In this document: positions 27,985 through 40,977 of the stretch, piece by piece
How the letters are laid out: each line of letters begins with the position of its first letter
Position numbering within the stretch: position 1 is the stretch's first letter
Assembly (NCBI RefSeq): GCF_026240905.1
Contig: NZ_JAPEVI010000003.1
Span: forward strand, 3,038,001 to 3,102,000
Reading direction: 5' to 3'
DNA length: 64,000 nucleotides
Origin: Roseibium salinum
GTDB lineage: Bacteria > Pseudomonadota > Alphaproteobacteria > Rhizobiales > Stappiaceae
Notes under the pieces: generated by a model
What the model saw: the letters and a program-made list of their open reading frames with translations, nothing else
What the model was told of the DNA's origin: nothing
The model's database searches: none
Translations under genes and position numbers: made by a program

Positions 27985-28191
27985 ATGGCTGACTTCTCTC
28001 TCCCGCGTCCGGGCTGCTGCAAATGGGCGGAAGGTGACACCGGGAACTACGTCTTCCCGTGCTCGACCCGTGTTGAAGCCGGAGTGTCCTATTGCGCGGA
28101 ACACAGCGCAATCGTCTACATCCCGCCGGAAGAGCGCCGCCGCAGCCGATCCAGTGGCGACATGAGCCTTTCGTTCCGCCGCGCGGCCTGA
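27985..28191 (+). CDS. Small GcrA C-terminal-like zinc-binding protein
   Basis: The 68-residue protein begins after AAAGGAAAG and contains CCKWAEGDTGNYVFPCS, then SYCAEHSAIVYIPPEE. This matches the tail of the cell-cycle regulator GcrA (C-K/R-W-x-x-G-D...C...Y-C-x-x-H-x-x-x-A-Y-x-P), with likely zinc ligands C11 or C12, C26, C37 and H40. The N-terminal helix-turn-helix that lets GcrA bind methylated promoter DNA is missing. The C-terminus is basic (EERRRSRSSGD). It is monocistronic, with a strong terminator after it. In GcrA this half contacts sigma-70, so a sigma-interacting role is possible but inferred. Confidence 0.8.
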   Translation: MADFSLPRPGCCKWAEGDTGNYVFPCSTRVEAGVSYCAEHSAIVYIPPEERRRSRSSGDMSLSFRRAA

Positions 28192-28248
28192 AGCAACACA
28201 ACTGCTTTGCATAAGAGCAGATATTTCGCGGGTTTCCCGCGAGACTTG

Positions 28249-28277
28249 AACCCGGTCCCCAGGACCGGGTTTTTTAT
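28249..28277 (+). terminator. Intrinsic terminator of the GcrA-like gene
   Basis: AACCCGGTCC, CCA loop, GGACCGGGTTTTTTATT: ten-base-pair stem and six T. Two further small hairpins lie between the stop codon and this terminator: CTGCT...AGCAG at 28201-28220 and CGCGGG...CCCGCG at 28228-28242. Confidence 0.9.
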
Positions 28278-28589
28278 TGCCGACCGCCACCTTGCCGGAG
28301 CACTGCCTTTAAGCAGGTCAGTTTGAATATTCCCGCCGAAAAACAAAAACCGGGTGAATACAACCTTCGATCTGCACCCCTTCGGCTCACGCTATGTAAT
28401 TTTGATAGCTATCGCCGTTCGACATTTCCTATATAATTATAATTACTTAGTTCAGAACGGCACTTCCCCTATTTTGCCGCCTAGATCAATTATTTTCTTC
28501 CGAATTAATTCTTCTTTGCCAATGTTCATGCGAAATTGCCGCAGTGCTCGCAAACTTACGGGGGTCGCTCTCTTCGAGAGACAGGCGCT
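28278..28589. other. AT-rich non-coding region before the diguanylate cyclase gene
   Basis: No gene is visible in these 312 bp. The segment 28395-28525 is markedly AT-rich for this window and contains CCTATATAATTATAATTAC, which could supply a -10 element. Just before the start codon, CTCTC/GAGAG (28568-28580) can fold into a small hairpin covering the GAGAG part of the ribosome site. Confidence 0.5.
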
Positions 28590-31193
28590 ATGCAGATCGC
28601 TCAGGAACCAGCGGAAATCGAACGCCTCGACGCACTGAACGCCCTTCAGATCCTGCGGTCCGAACGCCTGCCCGAATATGATGCGGTCGTCGAGGTCGTC
28701 GCAGCGCTCTTCAACTGCCCGATCGCCCTGATCTCGCTGGTCGGCGAAGACGAGCAATGGTTCAAGGCCCGTTACGGCCTCGACCTTGAAAGCACCCCCC
28801 GGGACATTTCCTTTTGTCATCATGCCATCATGTCCAACGACCTGATGGTCGTTCCGGACACGCTCGCGGACCCGCGCTTCCGGACCAATCCGCAGGTCAC
28901 CGGAGCACCTCATATCCGCTTCTATGCCGGCTGCCCGCTGTCGCTCGACGGCAGGAACAGGCTTGGAACCCTTTGCGTCATGGGCACGACGCCGCTGACC
29001 CCCAGCAAAGACCAGTTGAAGCAGCTCAGGCGTCTTGGAACCGTGGTGGAAGGCTTGGCCAAGTCCCATCGCGCGCAAATGGAAACACGATCCGCACTCG
29101 TCCGGGCGAAAGAGGACCACCGGCAGGCGGCCTGCGAAAGCGATCTGCTGGAGGAAATCGCGATCGTGTCCGGCGTTGGCGGCTGGGATGCCGACCTCGC
29201 GGCGAATACCGTTACCTGGACCGGCAAGACCCGGGAAATCCATGAAGTCGGCCCGGATTTCGTGCCCGATCCGGACCTGATCCTCACGTTCTATCCCGAC
29301 GATGCAGGCAAGGCCCTTCGCGATGCCGTGCGGCGCGCCATCGAGAGCGGAGAGGACTGGGACATGGAACTGCCGTTCGTTTCCGCAACAGGGTGCGAAA
29401 AGTGGGTCCGGTCGGCGGGCCGCCCGGTTCGCGAGGAGGGGCGGACGGTTCGCCTCGTCGGCGCAATTCAGGACATAACGGACCGCAAGCAATCAGAACA
29501 GGCCGTGCGCCACTCCGAGGCGGTGCATCGGGCAACGCTGGAAGCGGTGAGCGAGGGTATTCTGCTGTTGAACCGCTCCGGCCGCGTCGAAGCCTGCAAT
29601 CCCGCCGCCGCGTCGCTGCTCGGCTGCGCCCCGAAGGACCTCAAGGGAAGGATGGTCGACGATCTTGAGTTCGGATTGCAGTGCCAGTTGAAAGGATGTT
29701 TCACGACCTGCAGCCCGCTGGCCCTTGCCGCGGCCGCCCCCGAAGAGGTCGGCAATCTCGTCGCGAAGCTCACCCGTTCGGGAGACGATCAGCAGGTCTG
29801 GTTGCGCATCACAGCCAAGGCCTTCGGCACCAATGCCGATTTCGGGCTCGACGGTGTCGTGGTCTCGCTGACGGACATCACCTCGACAAAGTCTCAGGCG
29901 GACAGGCTTCAGGTCATCTTCGACAACCTGCCCGGCGGGCTTGTCTATTTCGACGATGACCGCCGCCTTGCCATCTGCAACGGCGACTATCAACGGCTGC
30001 TGCAGCTGCCGCAGCATTTCATCGACGAGAAAGCCCATCTGGTCGAGGTCATGAGCTATCTCGCCCATCGCGGCGACTACGGTCCCGGCGACCCTGCCGA
30101 GATCATCAAATCCAGGATTGCGCTGTTCGACAGGCCGGACCCGCATGTCGACGAGCGTCTGACCCCGGCAGGAACGGTGCTGGAGATCCGCGGCACGTCT
30201 CTCCCTCGTGGAGGCATCGTCACCAGCTTCTACGACATCACCGAACGCAAGCGCATGGAAGAACAGCTTGCGGAAGAAGAGCGTGTTGCCCGCCTGCGCT
30301 CCGAAGAGCTGGAAGCCGTTCTCGCCAATATGCGCCAGGGCGTCAGCGTCTTCGACCAGAACGGCCGGCTGATCCTGTGGAACCAGCAATATGTTGATCT
30401 CTGCGGCAAGCCCGATGGCGAGCTGCGGACCGGCGTGAGCCTTATCGAACTCACGGAGGCGGAAAAGTCCCGGGGCGAGTTCACCGGTGACGTAAGGGAA
30501 TACGTGACGGATCTGCTGATCCGGCTTTCCTCCGGCGAGGTCGTCAGCTCGAAATTCGCGCACCCCAATGGGCGGATCATCCTGGCGGTCCATGCCCCCA
30601 TGCCCGGCGGCGGCTGGATCGCAACCCACGAGGATATCACGTCACGCGAATTGGCGGCGGCGAGGATCAGCTACGCCGCCCATCACGATGCCCTGACCGG
30701 TCTTGCCAATCGCGCGCTCTTCAACACCACACTCGCCGAAGCCCTGAACTACGTCCGGGTTCACCGCCGCCGCGGCAATCTTGTCCTGCTCGACCTGGAC
30801 CGCTTCAAGCCCGTCAACGACACATACGGCCACGATGCCGGCGACGAGCTTCTCAAGCAGGTCGCGCAGCGCCTCAGGGACTGCGTGCGGGCGTCGGACC
30901 TGGTGGCCCGGCTCGGCGGCGACGAATTCGCCATCGTCCTGCGCGACACCGGTCCCGATTCCGCGGCAGAAGTCGCCGAACGCATCGTTCAGAAGTTGCG
31001 GGCTCCCTTCGACGTCCTTGGCCATCGGCTCCACATCAGCACCAGCATCGGCATCGCCTCGATCGGCGAAGATGACAAGGAGATCAACGAGGTCATCAAG
31101 AAGGCGGACATCGCGCTCTACGACGTCAAGAACAGCGGCCGCAACGACTACCGTTTCTTCCGTGCGAGGAAGAGGAAGCTGGTGCACGGCTAG
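28590..31193 (+). CDS. GAF-PAS-GGDEF diguanylate cyclase
   Basis: The 867-residue cytoplasmic protein has an N-terminal GAF domain (about 1-160; FCHHAIMSNDLMVVPDTLAD), a series of PAS modules (about 185-690), and a C-terminal GGDEF domain with DALTGLANRALFNTTL, LVLLDLDRFKPVNDTYGHDA and an intact catalytic GGDEF at 776-780. An inhibitory I-site RxxD (RASD, 767-770) sits five residues before it. There is no EAL domain, so it should make cyclic di-GMP with product feedback. No transmembrane segment is seen; the GAF and PAS modules imply cytoplasmic sensing. ATG 28590 is preferred over 28536, which lacks domain content. Confidence 0.93.
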   Translation: MQIAQEPAEIERLDALNALQILRSERLPEYDAVVEVVAALFNCPIALISLVGEDEQWFKARYGLDLESTPRDISFCHHAIMSNDLMVVPDTLADPRFRTNPQVTGAPHIRFYAGCPLSLDGRNRLGTLCVMGTTPLTPSKDQLKQLRRLGTVVEGLAKSHRAQMETRSALVRAKEDHRQAACESDLLEEIAIVSGVGGWDADLAANTVTWTGKTREIHEVGPDFVPDPDLILTFYPDDAGKALRDAVRRAIESGEDWDMELPFVSATGCEKWVRSAGRPVREEGRTVRLVGAIQDITDRKQSEQAVRHSEAVHRATLEAVSEGILLLNRSGRVEACNPAAASLLGCAPKDLKGRMVDDLEFGLQCQLKGCFTTCSPLALAAAAPEEVGNLVAKLTRSGDDQQVWLRITAKAFGTNADFGLDGVVVSLTDITSTKSQADRLQVIFDNLPGGLVYFDDDRRLAICNGDYQRLLQLPQHFIDEKAHLVEVMSYLAHRGDYGPGDPAEIIKSRIALFDRPDPHVDERLTPAGTVLEIRGTSLPRGGIVTSFYDITERKRMEEQLAEEERVARLRSEELEAVLANMRQGVSVFDQNGRLILWNQQYVDLCGKPDGELRTGVSLIELTEAEKSRGEFTGDVREYVTDLLIRLSSGEVVSSKFAHPNGRIILAVHAPMPGGGWIATHEDITSRELAAARISYAAHHDALTGLANRALFNTTLAEALNYVRVHRRRGNLVLLDLDRFKPVNDTYGHDAGDELLKQVAQRLRDCVRASDLVARLGGDEFAIVLRDTGPDSAAEVAERIVQKLRAPFDVLGHRLHISTSIGIASIGEDDKEINEVIKKADIALYDVKNSGRNDYRFFRARKRKLVHG

Positions 31194-31299
31194 CCGTCGG
31201 GAGTGATTCTGGAAATGTGACGGGACCCGGCTGGACCCAACCGTTCGGATCCTGTTGCCGGAGCCGCCCGAGACGAACCGCCGGCCGGCTGTCCGCCCA

Positions 31300-31331
31300 A
31301 ACAAAAAGCGCGGCCTGTTTGCAGACCGCGC
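31300..31331 (-). terminator. Terminator of the atp operon
   Basis: On the minus strand GCGCGGTCTG, CAAA, CAGGCCGCGC, then TTTTTGTTT. A strong stem with a T tract, 33 bp after the atpC stop. Confidence 0.9.
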
Positions 31332-31363
31332 CTGGAAAAGGGCCGTTCGGCCGTTGCCGCTTC

Positions 31364-31771
31364 TTAAGCAGCCTTCAATGCGTCGGCGACTTCCTTCAGC
31401 TGAGACAGGGTCATTTCCGCCTTCTGCTTCGTGTCGTCGTCCTTGGCGTCAGCGACATCTTCTTCCGCGTCCTTGATCGCCTGATCAAGCTGCTCCCTGC
31501 TGATCTCCTTGACCGAAATGGCCTGCTCGGCCAGAACGGAGAGACCGCCGGAGCCCACGTCGGCAAAGCCGCCGCGGACGAAATAATCGTCCCATGCGCC
31601 GTTTTCGCCGCGGACCTTCAGGATGCCCGGCCTGATGGTGGACATGAACGGGCTGTGGTTCTTCAGAACGCCAAAATCGCCGTCGGTGCCCGGTACAACG
31701 ACTTCGGCAACCTGTGCGGACAGGAGCTGGCGCTCCGGCGAGACCAACTCGAACTGGAAAAGTTCAGCCAT
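31364..31771 (-). CDS. atpC: ATP synthase epsilon subunit
   Basis: The 135-residue protein begins FQFELVSPERQLLSAQVAEV and has VPGTDGDFGVLKNHSPFMST, the conserved beta-sandwich of AtpC, followed by an alanine- and lysine-rich helical hairpin. It couples gamma rotation to the F1 head and can inhibit ATP hydrolysis. It is last in atpHAGDC, separated from atpD by 96 bp that include a terminator-like hairpin. Confidence 0.96.
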   Translation of the reverse strand: MAELFQFELVSPERQLLSAQVAEVVVPGTDGDFGVLKNHSPFMSTIRPGILKVRGENGAWDDYFVRGGFADVGSGGLSVLAEQAISVKEISREQLDQAIKDAEEDVADAKDDDTKQKAEMTLSQLKEVADALKAA

Positions 31772-31823
31772 TTGGCGTCTTCCTTGTCAGTCTACTTTCA
31801 AGATGGCGGGGCCATCGAACATG

Positions 31824-31853
31824 AAGAAAACCGGACGCCCGCAGCGGGCGTCC
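31824..31853 (-). terminator. Terminator-like hairpin between atpD and atpC
   Basis: GGACGCCCGC, one base, GCGGGCGTCC: a perfect 10-bp stem at 31833-31853. On the minus strand it is followed by GGTTTTCTTC. It may partly terminate, or mark an mRNA processing or stability point, reducing atpC relative to atpD. Confidence 0.55.
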
Positions 31854-31867
31854 GTTTCATTTCAGAC

Positions 31868-34202
<2,335 letters not shown>

Positions 34203-34235
34203 GGCCGCCCCTGCTCCTTATCCCGGCGTGTGGTC

Positions 34236-35764
<1,529 letters not shown>

Positions 35765-35765
<1 letters not shown>

Positions 35766-36351
35766 CAGCCGACCTCTTTCATCGCGAACTTGAGTGAATT
35801 GAGTTTGGTACGCAGGGACGTGTCGATCATGCGGGAGCCGACCTTGACCACCAGGCCACCGATCAGGGCAGGATCAACCTTCGCTGCGATGTTTACGGAT
35901 TTGCCCGTGGAAGCGGAAAGCGCCTCCTTCAGGGCCTTGACATGATCGTCGGACAGCGCGGTGGCGGAAACCACCTCAGCCGTTGCCTCGCCCCGCTTGT
36001 CCGCAAGCAGCGCGTGGAACCCCTGATCATGTCGGGAAGAACGAAGAGGCGCCGGTTGCGGGCTGCCAGCTTCACAAAATTTGCAGCCAGACCGGAAATG
36101 CCTGCCTTTTCGAGCAGTGCCGAGAGCGCTGCGAGCTGCTCTTCAACACTGAATGCCGGGCTCTTCACAAGACGGACGAGATCTTCGCTTTCGGCAAGCA
36201 TGCCGTCGAAAGCCTTCAGATCCCGCTCCACGTCGGCTGTTACGCCTTCACCCTCTGCGAGGTCCAGAAGGGCGGACGCATAACGCTGTGCCACGCCGGA
36301 AACGAGAGATACGTTGTCAGTCACCAGGTCCGTGCTCTCTGGCTTTTTCAT
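35765..36351 (-). pseudogene. atpH: ATP synthase delta subunit, frameshifted
   Basis: The delta subunit joins F1 to the peripheral stalk. The first frame (MKKPESTDLVTDNVSLVSG, VAQRYASALLDLAEGEGV, LAANFVKLAARNRRLFVLPD) is a normal AtpH N-terminus but breaks after MIRG near 36022. The next frame restores family sequence (HALLADKRGEATAEVVSATA) and ends [20 protein letters not shown] with the usual KEVG tail. The total is 587 bases; adding one base to the GGGG run gives 195 residues, close to the usual 186. Because atpH is needed for a working ATP synthase, a base-calling error is the likeliest cause. Confidence 0.93.
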
Positions 36352-36448
36352 GCCCGCAAAACGGCCAGCATCCGCAAGGCATTGAAAAGATGAATGATTT
36401 CAAGGTTAGAAGGTATGACGGTTAAACCGCACCCCCAAAGCCGCGCCT

Positions 36449-36477
36449 CAATTAGCACAGGGTTTCCCAGTGTGCAA
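36449..36477 (-). promoter_or_regulatory. Possible atpH operon promoter
   Basis: On the minus strand TTGCAC, 17 bp, TAATTG, about 95 bp before atpH. An alternative is TTGACC (36531-36536) with an AGGAAT-like -10 further in. Both are weak consensus matches, and the gap 36352-36627 holds no gene that I can see. Confidence 0.25.
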
Positions 36478-36627
36478 CTTCGCCTAAAGACTGTTCTTGA
36501 CGATTCCTAGGTGTTTTTTCGAAGGGCGGGTCAAAAAGCGTGGAAGATCAACGCCTCGCGGAACGCATAAACCTTCGGACCAGGGCCGGAAATTTAGCCG
36601 TCCGGGCCGGCCCGGCGGGTTTTCCGC

Positions 36628-38826
36628 CTAAAGGAACTGCTGCGGATCGATATCGACCTGCACCCGCAGCCCTTTCGTCGGCTTCGGCCCCCGGCCGAGC
36701 CAGGTGCGCAGATAGGACTGGAGGTCGAATTGTCGCGGCGCCATGGCCAGCAGGCGGAAGCGGAAGCGGCCCCGTACCATGGCGAGGGCGGCTTCGGCCG
36801 GGCCCAGAAGGGTCACCGCGGCATCGTTCGGCGCTGCCCGCGCCAGGGCCCGGGCGTAACCTTCGGCAAAAGCCCTGTCCGGACCGGAGACGATGACCGC
36901 CGCAAGTCGGCCGAAGGGTGGCAGGCCGGCCACGCGCCGTGCGTCGACCTCCGCCTTGTAGAAGGCATGCTTGTCACCGGACATGAGCGCCCTGATCACC
37001 GGGTGGTCGGCATTGTAGGTCTGCAGCAAGCCCTGGCCGCCGCCGGAGACACGGCCGGCGCGGCCGGTGACCTGGGCAAGGAGTTGAAAGGTCTTTTCCG
37101 CCGCCCTCGGATCGCCGTGGGCCAGGCCCAGGTCGGCATCGATGACGCCGACCAGTTTCAGCTTGGGAAAGTTATGGCCCTTGGCCACCAGTTGCGTGCC
37201 GATGATGATGTCGGCGCCGCCCTCCTCGACGATCTTCATCTCCCGCTTCAGCCGTTCCGGGCCGCCGGGCAGGTCCGAGGACAGGACGAGCGTGCGGGCC
37301 TGGGGAAAGAGATCGGAGACCTCCTCGGCGATTCTCTCCACACCCGGTCCGCAGGCCACCAGGCTGTCGGCGCTCTGGCAGGCGGGGCAGGCATCGGGGA
37401 TCTTCTCGAAATGGCCGCAGTGGTGGCAGACCAGCTTCTTCTGGAACCGGTGCTCCACCAGCCAGGCGCTGCAATGGGCGCACTGGAACCGGTGGCCGCA
37501 GGTCCGGCAGAGCGTCAGCGGCGCATAGCCGCGCCTGTTCAGGAACAGCAGCGACTGATCGCCCGCGGCAAACGTATCCTTGATGGCATGGACAAGCCGG
37601 GGCGCCAGCCAGCGTCCCCGCTCCGGTCCGGACAGGCGCATGTCGACGACGTGAAGGTCCGGCATGGCGGCACCGGTGGCACGTTCCGGCAGTTCGAACA
37701 GCTCATAGCGGCCAAGCTCCGCATTCACCCGGCTTTCGACGGACGGCGTTGCGGAAGCCAGAATGACGGGAAACTTCGACAGATGGCCGCGCACCACCGC
37801 CATGTCCCTTGCGCTGTAGGGCACGCGGTCGTCCTGCTTGAAGGCCGCGTCATGCTCCTCGTCGACGACGATCAGGCCGAGTTCCTTGAACGGCAGGAAC
37901 AGCGAGGAGCGGGCGCCGATCACCACGCGGACATCACCGGACGCAACGCCGCGCCACACGCGGGCGCGGTTCTTCGGCGTGATCTCGGAATGCCATTCGG
38001 CAGGATAGACGCCGAAGCGCTGTTCAAAGCGGCGCAGGAACTGTTCGGTCAGCGCAATTTCCGGCAGCAGGACCAGAACCTGTTTCTCCCGCCGCAAGGC
38101 TTCGGCGATCGCCTCGAAATAGACTTCCGTCTTGCCGGAGCCGGTCACGCCGTCAATCAGGCAGACGCTGCCGCCGGTCTTGTCGAAGGTTTCGATCAGG
38201 CCGTCGACGGCCGCCTGCTGGGCCGGCGTCAGGGCTTTCGTCGCATAGTCGATCTGAGGTTTCGGCGGAGGCGGCGCCGCCGGCATGGAGACTACCTCCA
38301 GGACGTTCTGATGAATCAGGCCGTCAATCACCGAGGCCGACACACCGGCCGCATGGGCGAGGCCGCTCCTGGTCCAGGCAAAGCCGTCCTCCATGGTGGC
38401 AAGAACCCGCTGGCGCGCCGGCGTCGACCGGTCGGGCGCCGCTCCCTCGATCCGGCGCACGCCGGCGATCGGGGCCTCGGGCTCCAGGGCCTCTTCGGAG
38501 CGCAGCACCATGCGCACGACCATGCCCGGCGCACCGAGCGTCCAGTTCGCCACCCAGTCGACGAACCGCCGCAGGTCCCGATCGAGCGGCGGCGTCGTGT
38601 CGTAGACCCGGGAGATGGTCTTGAGTTTTTTCGGATTGATGGCGGCGTCCGGCTCGATGTCCCAGACGGCTCCGATCACCTCGCGCGGGCCCAGGGGCAC
38701 CTTGACGATCGTGCCCGGCACGACCGACTGGCCGGCAGGCACCTTGTAGGTATAGGCGCCCGGCACGGCGACCGGCACCAGAACGCTGGCAATCGTTTCC
38801 TGGAGATTTGGATCGTCAAACAGCAC
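36628..38826 (-). CDS. priA: PriA, primosomal replication-restart helicase
   Basis: The 732-residue 3'-5' helicase has the N-terminal 3'-DNA-binding domain (SVLVPVAVPGAYTYKVPAGQ), Walker A CLIDGVTGSGKTEVYFEAIA, LIVVDEEHDAAFKQDDRVPY, zinc-binding cysteines (CRTCGHRFQCAHC, VCHHCG, CPACQ), and LLAQVTGRAGRVSGGGQG. It reloads the replisome at collapsed forks. It is transcribed on its own strand, divergent from fsa, with atpH upstream of its end. Confidence 0.97.
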   Translation of the reverse strand: MLFDDPNLQETIASVLVPVAVPGAYTYKVPAGQSVVPGTIVKVPLGPREVIGAVWDIEPDAAINPKKLKTISRVYDTTPPLDRDLRRFVDWVANWTLGAPGMVVRMVLRSEEALEPEAPIAGVRRIEGAAPDRSTPARQRVLATMEDGFAWTRSGLAHAAGVSASVIDGLIHQNVLEVVSMPAAPPPPKPQIDYATKALTPAQQAAVDGLIETFDKTGGSVCLIDGVTGSGKTEVYFEAIAEALRREKQVLVLLPEIALTEQFLRRFEQRFGVYPAEWHSEITPKNRARVWRGVASGDVRVVIGARSSLFLPFKELGLIVVDEEHDAAFKQDDRVPYSARDMAVVRGHLSKFPVILASATPSVESRVNAELGRYELFELPERATGAAMPDLHVVDMRLSGPERGRWLAPRLVHAIKDTFAAGDQSLLFLNRRGYAPLTLCRTCGHRFQCAHCSAWLVEHRFQKKLVCHHCGHFEKIPDACPACQSADSLVACGPGVERIAEEVSDLFPQARTLVLSSDLPGGPERLKREMKIVEEGGADIIIGTQLVAKGHNFPKLKLVGVIDADLGLAHGDPRAAEKTFQLLAQVTGRAGRVSGGGQGLLQTYNADHPVIRALMSGDKHAFYKAEVDARRVAGLPPFGRLAAVIVSGPDRAFAEGYARALARAAPNDAAVTLLGPAEAALAMVRGRFRFRLLAMAPRQFDLQSYLRTWLGRGPKPTKGLRVQVDIDPQQFL

Positions 38827-39109
38827 TGTTCGTCAGGTCCTCGCCCATCGCGAATGCCGGCCCGCGCCGCCGCATCGACGGCCTTCCGGCGCGCAGCATG
38901 TCATTGCCTGTCGAGCACCTGCATTCAAGGCCTGCCGTTCTTGAGGTACGTACCACAAAATTTTCTTCCACCGGAGAATCAGGGGTTCTTCTTGCCATGA
39001 TCCTAGGGTAAAGAGAGCCCGGCACCAATTCATGATGCAATCGTTTTGCCCAGGATGCGGGACAGACTGTCCGCCGCCCGATGGCCGCCTCACACGGAGC
39101 TAGAGACCT

Positions 39110-39763
39110 ATGAAATTCTTCGTCGACACAGCCGACACAGCCGAGATCAAGGAACTGGAGGCAACCGGCCTTCTGGACGGTGTGACCACCAACCCGTCGC
39201 TGATCGCCAAGTCCGGCCGTGACTTCAAGGAAGTGATTGCGGAAATCTGCTCGATCACGGAAGGCGACGTTTCGGCGGAAGTCGCGGCGACCGATTTCGG
39301 CACCATCATCAAGGAAGCCCATACGCTGCGCGAGATCGCGAACAACGTGGTTATCAAGCTGCCGCTGACGTTCGACGGGCTGAAAGCGTGCAAGAAGCTG
39401 ACGGAGGAAGGCACCAAGACCAACGTCACCCTGTGCTTCTCCGCCAATCAGGCCCTTCTGGCCGCGAAGGTCGGCGCGACCTACATTTCCCCGTTCATCG
39501 GACGCCTCGACGACATTCACTTCGACGGGCTCGATCTGATCCGCGAAATCCGCGTGATCTACGACAATTACGGCTTCGACACGCAAATCCTTGCCGCATC
39601 CATCCGCACGCCCAACCATGTCAAGGAATGCGCAATCATCGGCGCCGATGTCGCGACGGTTCCGCCGTCCACGCTGAAGGGGCTCATCAAGCACCCGCTG
39701 ACGGACAAGGGCCTCGATGCCTTCCTTGCCGACTGGTCAAGGACCGGACAGTCCATTCTCTGA
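39110..39763 (+). CDS. fsa: Fructose-6-phosphate aldolase / transaldolase-like
   Basis: The 217-residue protein is the short transaldolase type: [36 protein letters not shown], and the Schiff-base lysine K83 in [10 protein letters not shown], then [20 protein letters not shown] and [11 protein letters not shown]. Members either split fructose-6-phosphate to dihydroxyacetone and glyceraldehyde-3-phosphate or act as transaldolase in the pentose phosphate pathway; the sequence alone does not separate the two with certainty. It lies between priA and xerC. Confidence 0.93.
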   Translation: MKFFVDTADTAEIKELEATGLLDGVTTNPSLIAKSGRDFKEVIAEICSITEGDVSAEVAATDFGTIIKEAHTLREIANNVVIKLPLTFDGLKACKKLTEEGTKTNVTLCFSANQALLAAKVGATYISPFIGRLDDIHFDGLDLIREIRVIYDNYGFDTQILAASIRTPNHVKECAIIGADVATVPPSTLKGLIKHPLTDKGLDAFLADWSRTGQSIL

Positions 39764-39894
39764 GCCTGATATCCGGCAAGGCACCGGGCTCCACGGCCCG
39801 GTGCTTGCAGTCGGACGGGGCGGGCATGAGTTTCATCGTGTGAAAATTCGCGGGCGTTAACCGATCCGTACAACCTGTCGGCCACAATGGCGTC

Positions 39895-40854
39895 ATGTGC
39901 GCACAACCGGCAGACAACGATTCCCTTCTCGTCATCGCGCGGCCTGACCTCAATCAGCGCGTCGATCAGTGGCTCGACCATCTGTCCGACGAGCGCCGGC
40001 TGTCGGACAAGACACTGCTTGCCTATGAGCGGGACCTCAGGCAGTTCCTGCGTTTTCTGACCAACCACCTTGGCGGCGCGCCGTCCGTGAAGGATATCGC
40101 GGAGCTGCGGCCCGCGGACTTTCGCGGCTTTCTGGCAACCCGGCGACGGCAGGGAGTGCAAAGCCGGTCCCTGGCCCGCGGGCTCGCCGGCATCCGGTCG
40201 TTCCTGCGTTTTCTCGAACGCCGCGGCGAGGTCAATGCCGCCGCCTCCGGCGCGGTGCGCCCGCCCCGACAGGCTCGCTCGCTGCCCAAACCTGTCTCCT
40301 CGAAAGACGCGATCGTCCTGACCAGCGGCGATCTTTGCATGGAGGGCGAGGCCTGGATCGAGGCGCGCAACGCGGCGGTGCTGACCCTGCTTTACGGCTG
40401 CGGCCTGCGCATTTCGGAGGCGCTGTCGCTCACCGGCAACATGGCCCCCAAACAGGGCACCAGGACCATGCGCATCATCGGCAAGGGGCGGAAAGAGCGT
40501 ATCGTGCCCATCCTGCCCGCCGTCTGCGAGGCGGTGGAGGCCTATCTCAAACTCTGCCCCTATGCGATCAGCGCCAGCGGCCCGCTGTTCCTGGGCGCGC
40601 GCGGCGGTCCGCTGAACCCGCGCATGATCCAGCTGGCCATGGAGAAGCTGCGCGGTGCGCTCGGCCTGCCCGACACGGCGACGCCGCACGCTCTGCGCCA
40701 CTCCTTTGCGACACACCTTCTGGCAGGTGGCGGCGATCTCAGGACCATTCAGGAATTGCTCGGCCACGCGAGCCTCGCCTCCACGCAAATCTATACGGAG
40801 ATCGACAGCGCGCACCTGCTGAGCGCCTATGACAAGGCCCACCCGCGCAGGTAG
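39895..40854 (+). CDS. xerC: Tyrosine recombinase XerC
   Basis: The 319-residue protein has the SAM-like DNA-binding N-terminus (WLDHLSDERRLSDKTLLAYE) and a catalytic domain with the full tyrosine-recombinase set: Arg in LLYGCGLRISEALSL, Lys in IIGKGRKERIVPI, HxxR in TPHALRHSFATHLL, His in LLGHASLAST and the nucleophile Tyr in TQIYTEI. With XerD it resolves chromosome dimers at dif. No integron or phage surrounds it, and the position beside priA and fsa is the housekeeping one. Confidence 0.95.
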   Translation: MCAQPADNDSLLVIARPDLNQRVDQWLDHLSDERRLSDKTLLAYERDLRQFLRFLTNHLGGAPSVKDIAELRPADFRGFLATRRRQGVQSRSLARGLAGIRSFLRFLERRGEVNAAASGAVRPPRQARSLPKPVSSKDAIVLTSGDLCMEGEAWIEARNAAVLTLLYGCGLRISEALSLTGNMAPKQGTRTMRIIGKGRKERIVPILPAVCEAVEAYLKLCPYAISASGPLFLGARGGPLNPRMIQLAMEKLRGALGLPDTATPHALRHSFATHLLAGGGDLRTIQELLGHASLASTQIYTEIDSAHLLSAYDKAHPRR

Positions 40855-40977
40855 GATAGCGTGCGGTCCGGAAGGGACCGGATCCGATGAGCCAGGGTCC
40901 GGACCCATGAAATTGAATGCACTGGCCTTCCTGCAGGGACAGCTTGTGTGTGTCCTTTATCCATCTGGAGAGTGCGA

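Noticed and set aside
39781..39804. GCACCGGGC/GCCCGGTGC hairpin after fsa as a terminator
   Set aside because: Good stem, but followed by TTGCAGTCGG with no T tract; not supported as an intrinsic terminator.
39895..40854. Tyrosine recombinase as evidence of an integrated element
   Set aside because: It matches housekeeping XerC in length and position, with no attachment repeats or phage genes near it.
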